A stretch of 64,000 nucleotides of DNA from Nymphaea colorata (taxonomy: Eukaryota > Streptophyta > Magnoliopsida > Nymphaeales > Nymphaeaceae), in NCBI RefSeq assembly GCF_008831285.2, contig NC_045149.1:11064417-11128416 (forward strand). The letters are read 5' to 3'. Made by a program: the position numbers and the translations under genes. Below the pieces are notes generated by a model. The model saw only the letters and a program-made list of their open reading frames with translations. It was not told where the DNA came from and made no database searches. Positions 1 through 11,437 of the stretch are shown piece by piece. Each line of letters starts with the position of its first letter. Position 1 is the first letter of the stretch.

Positions 1-2480
1 CATTAATGGTATCTGATTAGAAAAGAGATACCTACTCACCTAGGAATATTAAACTCTGTAGTTTCTAACACATCACTTAGAAGCATGAATTCCAGCATTT
101 CTACAACCAATTGGAACCCATTTTTGCCTGGCATTAGTATTGAAATTCCTAACAAGTGTCTCTCCAATGAATTCTATGATTGTGGAACCTCATGCTTAAA
201 TTGCTCCACAAATTTTTAGCAAATTTTCAGCCCACAAGGATGTGATAGGGTCTCTTATTCTTGATAGCACAACAAACACATATTATCATTGTGCATTCCT
301 TTCTTTATCAGCCTATCCAAAGTGAAATATCTGCCCAGACAAGCTATGAACAAGAACCACAAGGCCCTGTGAAGGACTAGGTTGGTTGAAAGGTTCTTCC
401 TTCAGTTGAGCTTCAACCCAAGTGTTCGCATTTCTACATGTATTTCCCCTCCTTTGAATTGTTTCACCCATCCAAAATTCCAAATAAGCAGGTCAAGGCC
501 AACATGAATTTTGAAGAATTAGCCTAATTAACGCTGCATACACTTGCCTTTGCATAGAGCTGACATACTCACTGCCTTATGAAGGGTGATGTTTTTTGTC
601 ATTCTTTAAGGCCAGGAGAGTGTCTGAATTCACATAGTAGAGAAGAATTTGGTTGGACCATTAATCAACCCAAAATTTTATCTTGTTTCCATTGATTCAC
701 CAAGAACCCGTTTTCAATCCATTTTCAAACATACATCAAGTTTTCCCAGCTCTAGGAACCCTTGCTAACTCTTCTTACTGTCCATAAGCTATGGCCATAT
801 TCAAGCTACCTTTTTCTTGGCCAAACAACTACCTGGGCATCTCTATTAACGTATTGCAGTCCAGACCAGCAAGGAGGACTCTATTGAGTTCTTGTAAAGG
901 GTTTGAGGCCTATTCTTCCTTCTTCCTTCGGCTTGCATAAAAGTTTCCATGAAATCAAATGCAACCTCTTGTTGTTACCACTGTGCCCATAGGAAATGAG
1001 CCATGCATTTCTCCAACTTAGTCACTATCTTATTAGGGATCTTCAAAATCATATGATGAGCACACATGGAGCTGATATTATACTTTATTAAACTCAACCT
1101 ACCTGTAGACGACAATAGGCTGATTTTTTCAGTTCGACATCTTATTTTTGAACTTCTTGATCAAACCATCCATATGCTATCAGTTAAATTCCCTATAAAG
1201 ACAGGGACTCCCAAGTAGATAGTGAGGAGTTGGTCCACTTTCCGCCTTGTGATGGCCTCCATTCTCTTAATTTTTAACTTTGCCTACATTAAAGAAACAT
1301 ATAGATGACTTGCTGGGATTGGTTGACAACCCGACTTTTTTTTTTCAAGTCTTCCACCAACTTTCTAATGCATCAAATTGATTTGAATGTGGCATTGCTG
1401 AATAGTAGCACGCCGTTGGAAAATAATAAGGAATCCAATCTTGGGAACTTAGGGGGAAAAAGTGGTGGATCTGTTTCCCACTATCAATTATGTCACTCAA
1501 ACTTCTCATGAAAACCTTCATAATGATAACAAATAAATAAGGGCATAATCAGTCTCTCTGGAGATGAATCCTACTACAATTAAACTTCTCTCGCACCATC
1601 CCATTAATCAACATAGAGGAAGTTATGGATTTCATATGTTTGGGCACCATCTCAATCCAATGTGGATGAAAACATGACAGACTTAAGTTGTTTTTAGGGA
1701 AGGTTCAAAAATCCTGTCATAGGCTTTTGATAAGTCTAAGTGCATTCACACATACATTTTCTTACTAGTGCTTAGTATGTGCACCGTGACATTATTAGTA
1801 ATGATCTGATCATGGATTATAAATTCCATAACAAAAGCTCCTTGAAAGCTTCCAATCAGTCTCACAAGGATGGGCTACATCCGTTCCACTGTCAGCCTGA
1901 AAATTATTTTATACAGACTATTGCATAGACCAATAGGTTTATGGTCCTTAATATGGTATGCACCCAAGAACTTATGTAGAAGTATAATAAGGTGCAACTT
2001 AGGCTATTCACCAACTTCGTAGTTTTGAAAAATGAGAGATCTACTCTACTAGCATCATTACCAATGAATCTTCACATGTCTTGCAAAGAAAATTAGGAAA
2101 ACAATCTTGTTCCACAACACTAAGGTCCATCTTGAATACTTTCTCTCAAACTTCTTTCTTGAAGCTGGTTTAAGGAGACTATCATTTTCTCCACTGAACG
2201 TATCCTCCCTCCTACACAAAGGTCCAAGATATCCCCAATAGCTTGCTCATCATTGTAAAATTCCCAAAAAGATTTAGAGACGTACCTTCTAATGTCATCC
2301 TACTACACAAAAAGATGATTATCAGTCACCATGTAACTTATACAATTTTTTCTTGCCTGTTTTGCAATGGTTTGAGAAAACTTTCTATTCTTCTCTCTTT
2401 CCTAGAGCCATCAAACCTTGGACATTTTCTTCGACATGATTTCCTCCATCAAAAGGGCTTTTTTAGGCTTGCTTGAATTT
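1..2480 (-). pseudogene. LINE ORF2 reverse transcriptase remnant
   Basis: Minus-strand translation shows conserved non-LTR RT blocks in changing frames. At about 1895-1950 is a block reading KPIGLCNSLYKII, the fingers motif usually seen as RPISLCNVxYKII in plant LINEs. At 1717-1745 is LDLSKAYDRI, which carries the first catalytic aspartate region (usually D-x-x-KAYD). At about 1390-1440 the block that should hold the catalytic YADD reads FSNGVLLFSNA, so both active-site aspartates are gone. At 1190-1260 is TIYLGVPVFIGN, the usual YLGxPL block after the palm. The family assignment is firm; the protein cannot function. The part near 2250-2480 is the stretch just upstream of the fingers. Confidence 0.75.
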
Positions 2481-3077
2481 CACTCTTTGCATCTAAGTTG
2501 TTAGAGTCACCTACTTCCACCTTAGGGTGGAAAGCCTCCAAAGCATATAAAGTTGATCTATCCCCTCCTCAATATTTCCAAAATTGTATATGTTTCAGCT
2601 TTTAATTCTTATCTTGGCTCCCACTAGTTTTTTGAAGAGTTGCAATAAGCGCAACAATAATATTTAACCTATTACTCTTCGTGAATGATTTTCTTTACTT
2701 CATTTACTATCAAACCACAGTCTCGTGAAATAGAATCCATGTTCATGATGCATCACTTGAGGTGCAAGCTCTATTATAACAGCAATAGCTTTAGGACAGA
2801 AGAGGGGTGAGGTTTGGCCCTCACAAGAAAACTCCCATGAATTTCATTCACCCAAGATTGGTTTATGAAAACCCAGTGAAGTTTACACTTGGTATCATTT
2901 CCTTCTCTCTTTCTATTAGTCCAAGTGAATCTCTTGCAAACATCTTTTTTTTTTGTTAGACCACTAGCATAAGCAAAACTATTGACATCACTATACAAGT
3001 GCACATTTGGAGTATGGTTAGTTTAATCTGAAGCCTCTCGCATTACATTAAAATCACCCATTATTATGGTTGACCCA

Positions 3078-3446
3078 TCATATCAAGTTAAGTATTTTTC
3101 CAGCTCTAGTAGAGCCATTCTCCTCCATCCTTGATGATTTGGGAGATAAACCCCCAAACTCCAATAGAAAAAGAATTTTTTTGTTCATTTGAAACATACT
3201 TGATAGCCACCAATGATATATACTCAAATAAGTGGAAAACATACAATTAGACTTCCAATGACAAGATACCCTAACCCCACCAATATTAGCATCATCATTA
3301 GACTCCACAAACCAATTACGACATCTTCTAGCTATACTATCGAGAGCAACTTTTTTAGCTTGAGTGTCAATCAATAGGTAAAATAGGGAATCTATTTCTT
3401 TAATCAGGTGTAAGAGGTATGCTTGGACCAAACCCATCATGCCCAC
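3078..3446 (-). pseudogene. LINE ORF fragment, probable endonuclease region
   Basis: An open stretch of 122 codons on the minus strand, placed between the ORF1-like part (3.8-4.9 kb) and the RT blocks (below 2.5 kb). That is where the apurinic-type endonuclease of an L1 ORF2 should lie. I do not see an unambiguous endonuclease catalytic motif, so the assignment rests on position and on shared strand. It is part of the same degenerate LINE. Confidence 0.4.
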
Positions 3447-3785
3447 CCCCTCTCCCCCCTCTCCTTCACATATTCCAACTACAAAAATTCATGTTGACAT
3501 AGGGGCCAACAATTTGTCTTCCTTCCAGTTGACATCTATGAGAAACTCCCCACTAGAGCTCTCTTTATCTCCACCAGCCGAAGCAATCCCTTCCAGCTGA
3601 CTCATATGGCTTTCTAGCTCTTTCGACCTACTATCATCCAACCATCCTAAGTTTCATTATCAGATATTAGTTCATTTAGAGATGTTCAGATGCCTTTACC
3701 CCTACAGATTTCTCCTTGAATTACCCTTTTTGGCATTATCTTTTCCACTACTACCGTTTATGGCCAACTTAAGATTAGTAGTGGA

Positions 3786-4925
3786 TTAACTACCAAATTT
3801 GCCTCTCCTATAGGTAGATTTGCTAGCTGAGAAAGAAAAGCCTAGCAGAGGTCCTAGATCTATCTCAGCAACATTAGGACCTGAATGAGCAAATGGTTCA
3901 TATGAATAAGGGTGGACAGGGCATCTTAACCTTATAAGAGTGGCTTCAAGTTCCACTTCGATAGGTCTAAGTGGATATGGTACTTGAACATCCTTCTTAT
4001 GGGCTTTTAGCATTGGACATCTTCACCCTGAAGACTTGATTCCCTTTGGCTATCACCATTATTACTCACCCCACACTTAGTCTACCTTGTCATCAACTTG
4101 CTCTTCACCTGCTTAGGGTTCTTGTGGAGAAGCTTAACATAGCTTCAAGGATCAACAAGGCTCGAAGGAACAATTGCCTCGGAGGATTTCGACCCTTGAA
4201 CTTTGTTGTTCGTGCACTTAGCATATGTAAGAGTAATTATTCCACAACAACCTATAGAATGGGATCCTAGATCCATATACTATCTCTTGGGATACCCTAA
4301 GGCCATCACTTAGCATGAGGTTAACTGTTGAAATAGGGACAAACCCAATTGGCACCTCTTCTCCAATTTTAGCAAAACCAATGTGCCCTCCATGTTCTAG
4401 TGCATTGATCCTCTATCATGAACCTTCCCCTAAGGGCTCTTGAAATACCTTCAAAAGTATAGGAATTCTTCAGTTCAATAGGTAGATTAGGAAATTGCAA
4501 CCATAGGACTACAGTTTACTGCACCTCTATCTTCATTTGTTATCCAGGGGACCATTTGCTTGCAATGAGGGTTTTGGAATCCACTCTTCACATTTGTTGC
4601 ATCAACAATGTATCTAGCTCCTTCATACTGCAAACTCAAATGAGGAACTTGTTATCCCTATTACTGAGGGACAAGGATTTCTAATTGAGTGCAATTGGCT
4701 TCAAAAGGATTCAAATATGTACCTATAGTTAAAACCTTGTCTAGCAAATCCTCCAAATAGACCATCCACAACTACGTAACAAAATGCTTTCTTCATCCAT
4801 TGTAAGGCCTCTGGGTTAATAGCCACATTTGGGTAGTCTCCATTAAAAGAAAAATATGCTTTTGGGTTGTCTGATAGGTCTAGTTGCTCACTACCATGAA
4901 CAACACCCCATGGCCGCAATGCCAT
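3786..4925 (-). pseudogene. LINE ORF1 (gag-like) remnant
   Basis: Several minus-strand open pieces (3786-4013, 4701-4925 and the stretch between them in other frames) lie upstream of ORF2 in the LINE direction. They include tryptophan- and proline-rich text such as a VxLWLQFPNLPIEL-like line near 4580 that resembles the DUF4283 domain of plant LINE ORF1 proteins, and a later IDLGPLLGFSFSASK-like basic/serine stretch. No CCHC knuckle is clear. Many stops and frame changes show it is dead. Confidence 0.45.
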
Positions 4926-5180
4926 CCTTGCCCTTCACTCCCTCTTGGAGCCCTTGTGACTTGGACAAGCTATCTTGTTACAAATATAAATAGACCATTT
5001 TCTCTTCTACTATAACATCCTCTCCACCCAAACCTATAATTACCTTCATTGTCCCCCCCCCCAAAAAAAAGAAGTCTCATGCATGTCTTTCTCGGAATCC
5101 TCAAGGCACATTGTGCCCCCTCCTCCCTGTAAGAGGGGCCACCTTTGATCGAGTGAGTGGTGTTTAGCAGCCTTACTACC

Positions 5181-6654
5181 ACTCATTCTCTATTCTATTG
5201 CTCTACCAATGCCTCATTCTCCTCAATTTTCCATTTTATCTTCCTATTGTGCTGAAGAAGGGGAGGCCAGAGGTTGGGTTTCCTTCTCCAATAGCTCAAT
5301 GACTATGATTGCAGCCCTAGTCTTTCTCAATCTCTCTCTCTTTGACATATTGTTGGTTCATGGTTTGGCATGCTCTTTCCTCGCTTTAGCATGGCAGCAA
5401 CAACTATGTCAAGCAACCAACACTACCTCCTCCTCATGTCTCTATAGAGGAGATTTTAGAATAGATATGTTTGCAACTGTGAAGGAGTCTCTTCTGTCAA
5501 CAACACATTGTTAGTGCATCTGGTCCACCATAATGCTTCTATGTTCTTCCTAATGTCGTGCATAAACTACCATGCACTCTATGAAATTTACCTAATGTTT
5601 CCTGGAAAGCTTGCTATGGAGAGAATGAATCTCAAGCAAGGACATGTTTGTAGTTCTGTTGAAACTCAAGCAAGGATAATTGCAGTGTTGTTAAGCCTAT
5701 TTTCATCAACACTTTTTTTTTGAATCTCAACTAATGTTTTTTTTTTTTGCACCTGTGATTTGTATTCATGAAGTTGCTGAAAAATGGAGAGCCCCTATGA
5801 TTAGCTTTCATAATCAATATGATAGGCAAGCATCAGTGATACGTTAAAACTGAAACTAACCATTTCCAATGTCTTAAGTACATAGAAGCCATCATATATT
5901 ACAGTGGCTGTAGGAGGTGAAACAATTGATAGATGTCAGAACATTAGTTGATTGATATGAAAGCTAATCCTTAGTGCTTGATTGTTGGCTACCTATCATA
6001 TTGATTATTGAAAGAACAAAGGATGACCCTTGCTTCCAAATTGATTGGTAAGGCTTCACCATATCAATTCATAAGTAGACACTATCTAGCTGGTAAGTGT
6101 TTCTTGACTCAACAGTTCATGTTGCTGATGTGCTTTTATGAAAATAAATTTTCACATGTTCTAGTAGTTATTTAGATTTAATATATCTCCCACTATGAAC
6201 TTTAGGATAAGTTGTCCTTATGTTACTTTTGGAAAAATATTAAAATTGTTGTCTTGTATGATATTTGTTATTATGGGATAAGTTTGTAACAAAGGATTGC
6301 ATTGTATGTGATAATATAACTAGGCTCAGTTTGAAACAAATGCTTGCATGCTTTATTTGATGATTTCTAACACTTGATGAAGAGGGCAGCTTCTCATCAG
6401 TATATAAAACTAGTAGATGATAAGGTGTATGAAGAAAATGATGGGACATTGTTGGATTCCTGTAATGATGAAACTTTTGGCCCATCATCCAAATTTAAAA
6501 ATGAACCTTGTTGGTGTGATGGGAAATTCTACAAATCAGATAATGTAACCCAAGCTTCATCCAGAGACCAATCTCTACGGTAAGCTTTCAAAAAATTCTA
6601 TATTGATGAACATCATATTCTTTAATCTGGTTTTGCAGAAGTCTATTGTTTGTT
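5181..6654. other. no recognisable gene
   Basis: AT-rich sequence. Short T runs occur near 5709 and 5735. The longest plus-strand open piece (6374-6583, 69 codons) is rich in acidic residues and matches no family I know. It sits just before the glutamate-synthase remnant, so it could be intron or 5' sequence of that pseudogene, but its text does not fit the enzyme. Confidence 0.5.
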
Positions 6655-6800
6655 CTGATTCAGTAAGAAGGTTTCCATCGTGGCTAGTGGACTTGCAGGC
6701 TTATCCGCTAGAGATCGACTAAACATGATGGGTCACTCTGTTATTGTGTACGAGCATGTTGATATAATATTGGTGGGCTGATGATATATAGAGTTCCAAG
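6655..6800 (+). pseudogene. glutamate synthase (NADH-GOGAT) fragment, FAD-binding exon
   Basis: From about 6668 the plus strand reads [18 protein letters not shown], then [10 protein letters not shown] and, after a one-base shift, [12 protein letters not shown]. This is the FAD-binding Rossmann segment of the small-subunit-like domain of glutamate synthase, where the family reads VAIVGSGPAGLAAADQLNxMGH...IGGLMMYGVPNM. Two family glycines are replaced, and a frameshift sits near 6766. The piece starts after a possible 3' splice site (a T-rich stretch ending in CAG near 6662). The second piece lies 0.9 kb downstream in the correct order. Glutamate synthase makes two glutamates from glutamine and 2-oxoglutarate in plastids; this copy cannot. 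Confidence 0.85.
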
Positions 6801-7699
6801 TATGTAGATGGATAATGTTATCATTGTTTAGAGACATGTTGATCATATGTAACCTTGACCATCTAATCACCTGATAATATGGCATTAGAAATATGTTTAA
6901 CATTGAGTCTTTTTGTTTATCTCCCATCTTTGGGTAGCTGCTTTCTTTTGTTCCTTTTTATTAATGGTAGTTTTGTTCTTACATACATCAATTGTTTTTC
7001 TTTGGATATTATTTGGTGAAACAAAGATGGATAGATCTGGAATAGTATTCCTAAAAGACAATTGGCTACAATTTGGCAAAGATGTAAGTTAACAGATGGA
7101 TTATTTGGCCCACGCACACAAGCTCAATGCAGGTAAACTGTTTTTTTTCCTCTCCATTTCTATTGGTTACATTATGGTTTTCTCCTTTTTCCTAACTTTT
7201 TAGTTGCAAATTTCAATATCATAAGCATTTGGTGGTTATATTTCAATTTAAAAGTGTTAGAATTAACAATATTATGCAGTGCCATTAATTTCTATTCTTT
7301 GATTGTGGATGGCATTAATGTATTTTGGTTTTCAATGGTGGGAGCACATTTTCAGTCCTAGGGCTTTTCTTAGGGATATGTAGAGGAAGGGGCAAAAAGA
7401 TTAGTGGTAAAGTATACTATAAACTTAATTAATCCATTTTATGTTTCCTAGCAAAAATTTGTTCAAGAGGACTGTCCGGCCATGCTAAAACAAACCAAAA
7501 AGTAAAAGGGTATCATCTGAACTAGCTTGATTGAGAGCAGGGCCATAACATGACTGGCTTGTATTCCTTAGTTTGTTCTTAGTTCACATTTTAATCTCTA
7601 GGTTAACTGTTCAAATATTAGGACATATTCATCTTGATCTCTGTGAAGGTCGCTATGGTTTGTGGTCACTATATGTTTGTTTGAAATCCATCATCTTTT

Positions 7700-7946
7700 T
7701 TTTACTTCAGGGACCTTTCTGTTCCTGAGACTTAAGAGGGAATTTGAGGGCACTAATTTTGCAATGCAGTTTCTTCATGCATATACCAAGAGGCATCTGG
7801 ACAGCAATATGATGGATGGCAGTTATTTATGTATTAAAGGTGAAAGGATAGTTTTTATTGGAGGTGGTGATACTGGAATTAGTTGCATAGGCACATCAAT
7901 TCAGCATGGCTACACTGAGGTCATAAATCTGGAGTTTCCTCTTTAA
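7700..7946 (+). pseudogene. glutamate synthase (NADH-GOGAT) fragment, NAD(P)H-binding exon
   Basis: The plus strand reads, across one frameshift near 7730, a PVPG-like start, then [18 protein letters not shown] and [17 protein letters not shown] ending in VINLEF. This matches the glutamate synthase region with FAMEFLHANTK and the second nucleotide-binding fold VVxIGGGDTGTDCIGTSIRHG. The TGTD aspartate is changed to serine. The order and the roughly 0.9 kb gap after the FAD-binding piece agree with two exons split by an intron. This is therefore a copy from genomic DNA, not a retro-copy. Nothing of the more C-terminal enzyme follows, so it is truncated. Confidence 0.9.
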
Positions 7947-9290
7947 CTATTTTACTCACAAGAACATTTAGGCACCTCCAGTATTCATGTTTAGTGGGTT
8001 GGGGGATAAGACCTCCTTTTATAGATGCCTAGAGAGAGAAAACTCTTCTCTCAAGATATATACATGACTAAACTTTTGCTTGGAAAATCTGTACCAAACT
8101 TTGTTCAAAAGCTAAACACTTAGCAAAATGTCATACAGCAACTTTTTATTTTAACTGTACTCTTGATATTTCATCCATGATTCTTAGGGAAAACGAGTTT
8201 TGATAATTGAACATTGATCTACATGTTTGTTGACAAGTTCTGCAAAGTTTGTCAACCTCTGCTGATGACTGGATAAGAGAAATTGAAAGAAATATTTAGC
8301 ACAAGAATCATAGTATAAACAATGTGTGAAGCACACACAATTGGCGCCAAAATGGAAGTGTTCAGGTTCAATGTTCCTGGATATTAAATGAAGTAGTAAT
8401 TCTGAATCCAGAGTATGATCCGAATCCAGAGAAAATAATAGAAAATATATCCTGGATATGATATCAATATGTATTTGAAATGTGAGTTCAGAAGTCTGAA
8501 GTGAAAATCTGGATTTGAGCTTATAGATCTGAAATTTGATAGAAGCATCTTGATTGAGATCTAGAGATCTAAAATGAGTGGCATGCCTACCAAGCTTTCT
8601 TCTATGTTTTCCTAGGACACCTTGCTTACTTAATGTGTTATGATTAATCTTAGTCAAGTTTGGATGCATTTCAACTCAATGTTGGAAATTTGCATGATTG
8701 CATCCTGTTAGTACTAAGAATGTAGATTGTTTTCTACCATCTTCATCTTTCAAAGTGGACTTGAGAAAGGGGTTAGTCATTTTCACTTGCTTTTGTTTAA
8801 TAATCTATTGCAGCAATCCCTTCAAGCACAAAAACACTGTTTTCTATTACACTTGTGCCACTCTGCTACTTATTGGTGAAAATAATCGTCTGTAGCAGAT
8901 TGTCTCTATTTTAGACATGAACTTGCTTCAGGTAGGTTCCCCTTCATCATCTCTGTGTGTAGCCTCAGTGTTATACTATTTCATTAACAAGTATACTAAT
9001 TTAACATCCTAATTATGAATTTTATTTTTTTGTTTGTAGGTGGGAAGCCATGAAAGGGAAATAAGATGTAGATGGAGCTGGAGCCATGATTTTTTTGTTT
9101 TAATATCTTAATTAACTGCACTGATTTTTGCTTAACTAAATAAATTTATTATTAACTGAAAACTTGCATCGTTTTTCTTTAATGACTCTTTCTTTGACAC
9201 CAACAAAGTGTGTTCTTCTCATGTATTCCCAACAATCAACATTGTGATGAATTAACATCATAAATTATATAAAAAATACAAAAATCTTTA
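7947..9290. other. no recognisable gene
   Basis: AT-rich sequence. The 161-codon minus-strand opening at 8184-8669 overlaps runs of 'gaatccagat' type text and has no recognised domain. I see no further glutamate-synthase exons. Confidence 0.5.
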
Positions 9291-9299
9291 ATGACTTGA

Positions 9300-9985
9300 A
9301 GACAAGCGTTAGTAAATGGACATTTACTCACGCAAAGCATATACGTCACTAGTACACAATTTTCACTGGTGTTTCCAAAAACATCCCTAAATATTTCACA
9401 ATGTCAGTAAAGTATCAACACTATGTGAAAGATGCATTAAATGAACATTTACTGACATCCCCAAGAGACAATGTTAGAGGTAGTTTGGCGGTACGAACAC
9501 TCCATGAGTATCCTATGATTCTACCTAAAGATTATTGAAGCAGCTTCATCGAACACTAAAACTAATTTTTAATGCACCTAACCCATTCTGTCTTTGCTGC
9601 CAAATGACCCATTTCCAGTAGAGTTTTCACTAACGTTCAAGATAGATGGCACTAGTAGAATGTTTGCTGACATTCAGGAAAGTGTCAGTAATAATTTCAC
9701 ATTAACATAGAGCCGATGCGGTGTGTTGGGCCAATAAATCATCTACACTAACATTAACATAGAGCCGAAATGTCAACAAAAGTTTCTTCAATAATTTTTG
9801 GGCCCTCAGATGCCAAAGTGTTGGCTTATCCAACATGTCTGGAAAAACATCAATAAAAGCTTCATTGAGAAATTCTAGACTGACATTCGGCTTGATGTGT
9901 CGTTAAAATTTTCATTGAAGTTTCTTTGAGCTTTACTAACATTTTTCTCGTGTCAGTAAATGTGGTGGTTTAACTAAAAGTGGCA
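9300..9985. repeat. CACTA-like subterminal repeat region
   Basis: A motif close to ACATTTACTGACA, and its reverse TGTCAGTAAATGT, recurs in both orientations (about 9330, 9405, 9445, 9655-9690, 9890, 9950). A second phrase, CATTAACATAGAGCCGA, occurs twice (about 9701 and 9756). Dense short motifs in both orientations are typical of the subterminal regions of CACTA (En/Spm) elements. I could not define CACTA terminal inverted repeats or a 3-bp target duplication, so this may be one decayed end of a larger element. Confidence 0.4.
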
Positions 9986-11170
9986 ATTTGAACCAGCTTC
10001 ACTTCCTAGCTACGCAGTGAATAATCCTGATTTTTATATGTTCACAAATTTTTAAACGAATTATGTATCTATACTGACAGATCCTCTGTATATTTGTTGT
10101 AGAATGCAGTTACACTTTTGTTTACTTACATGACGAACTTGTAAATCGCTTTGTAAAAGATAAAAATAAATATGATAATTGCTGTATCTAACTCTCTATC
10201 CTTCCAAATCAAAATAAGAGATTAATCATGAGATTATTTTAAAAGGTCAATTAGTTAACAATATAATTAACCTTTGAGGATTTCATCAATTATAAAATAT
10301 TTTATTTTAGATAAAGCATTTTATGAACGCAAGTCATGGTGCTCCAGTCATCTGGTTTGTTCTATGTAGCCCACACCCTTTTGTTTGAATTTTTATGTTT
10401 TTAGAATGCAGGAAGCCCATTTTCGTTCTCTTTCCGTTTGCAGCCTCTCGTCTTTGGGCAAGTCAACCTCAGCCAACAATGAGAAGCCACATGTCTCTTG
10501 TAAAATTTGTGTTCCAATCAGCGAAGATTCTGGGGCGCTGGCAGCCGGGCAGGGGCCATGGTCCCACCTGAGATTTTGAAAATTGAATATAGGTTTTCAA
10601 AAAATATTATTTTAGCCCATCCGAAGTTTTGAAAAATACACTAAGGTCCAGCCGAACAAAAAAAGAATTTTTACCCCCTCAGTGACATCCTGGCTCTTAA
10701 GATGGCCGCTCCAAACCTTGCTTCCTTTCATGTTGGCACGACATCAATTTTGTGGATGCGTTCCCTATTATTGAACTACCGTAGGGTTCTTAAAACATTC
10801 ATAATTCTCCGGCCTCAAATGCGCCTCAGGCAGTCATCAAGCCACTTAATTCTTTTTTGTAAAATTTGTGTGTCTATTCATTCACTATTTCTCTTGGTAA
10901 CATACATATATTGTGCCTCAATTAACGACCATTTATCCATTTTTACTTGTTTGTAACCATAGTCACCCTCACGTATTTCCAAACATTAGCGAGTGGAACC
11001 AAATTGGCTTATCATGCATTTGTCTAAGTGGCTCGAGTATATTTTTGGATTTCCTCCGACCTTTAACAATAGACTGCCTGAGCAATTTTTTATCATATCA
11101 GTTATAATCGAATGGAGGTCCGGATGGCGGGGGTTTTCACCTCCTTTTATATATATATATATAATAATTT
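9986..11170. other. intergenic, with a small repeat-like segment
   Basis: No gene recognised. The segment 10530-10710 has the look of a plant repeat: a GGGGCCATGGTCCC-type palindrome followed by 'ttttgaaaatt' text and ending near TGACATCCTGGCTC. A (TA)n run lies at about 11149-11163. The rest is the region downstream of the phosphate transporter. Confidence 0.4.
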
Positions 11171-11437
11171 ATTAGTTCAGATGCAATGGGTCCGAAACCC
11201 CAAACTTGTATCAATATTACAAGAAAGCAATCCAGACCGGTTGCGCGACACAATGGAGCAGAACATATTTATTACATTACAAACACAAAACACAAATTGT
11301 AGCATACAGAGAACCTAAAACCCAAGGAACCAAGAGGGAACGGAAGAGAATCAAAAGAAAATTCGAGGACAAAAGCAAACCAAGTATATCTGGAAAAACA
11401 GGAAGCACCCAAGAACAGGGAAAGATTCTGGCTTCTA

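Larger units (their letters stand above)
1..5180 (-). mobile_element. degenerate L1-type LINE, cut by window edge
   Basis: Reading the minus strand from about 5180 down to 1 gives, in order, an ORF1-like stretch, a possible endonuclease-region ORF, and reverse-transcriptase blocks, in several frames with many stops. This is the order of plant L1-clade LINEs (ORF1, then ORF2 with endonuclease and RT). Recognisable RT pieces are at 1895-1950, 1717-1745 and 1190-1260. The most 3' part (1-700, minus) has cysteine-containing pieces placed where the ORF2 tail zinc-binding region would lie. The 3' end and poly-A lie outside the window. The 5' end near 5180 is my estimate: above it I see no matching coding. 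The element is long dead. It explains why the first 5 kb holds no gene. Confidence 0.75.

Noticed and set aside
5209-5514. 101-codon plus-strand frame
   Set aside because: No family resemblance; it lies at the 5' end of the minus-strand LINE and probably overlaps its leader.
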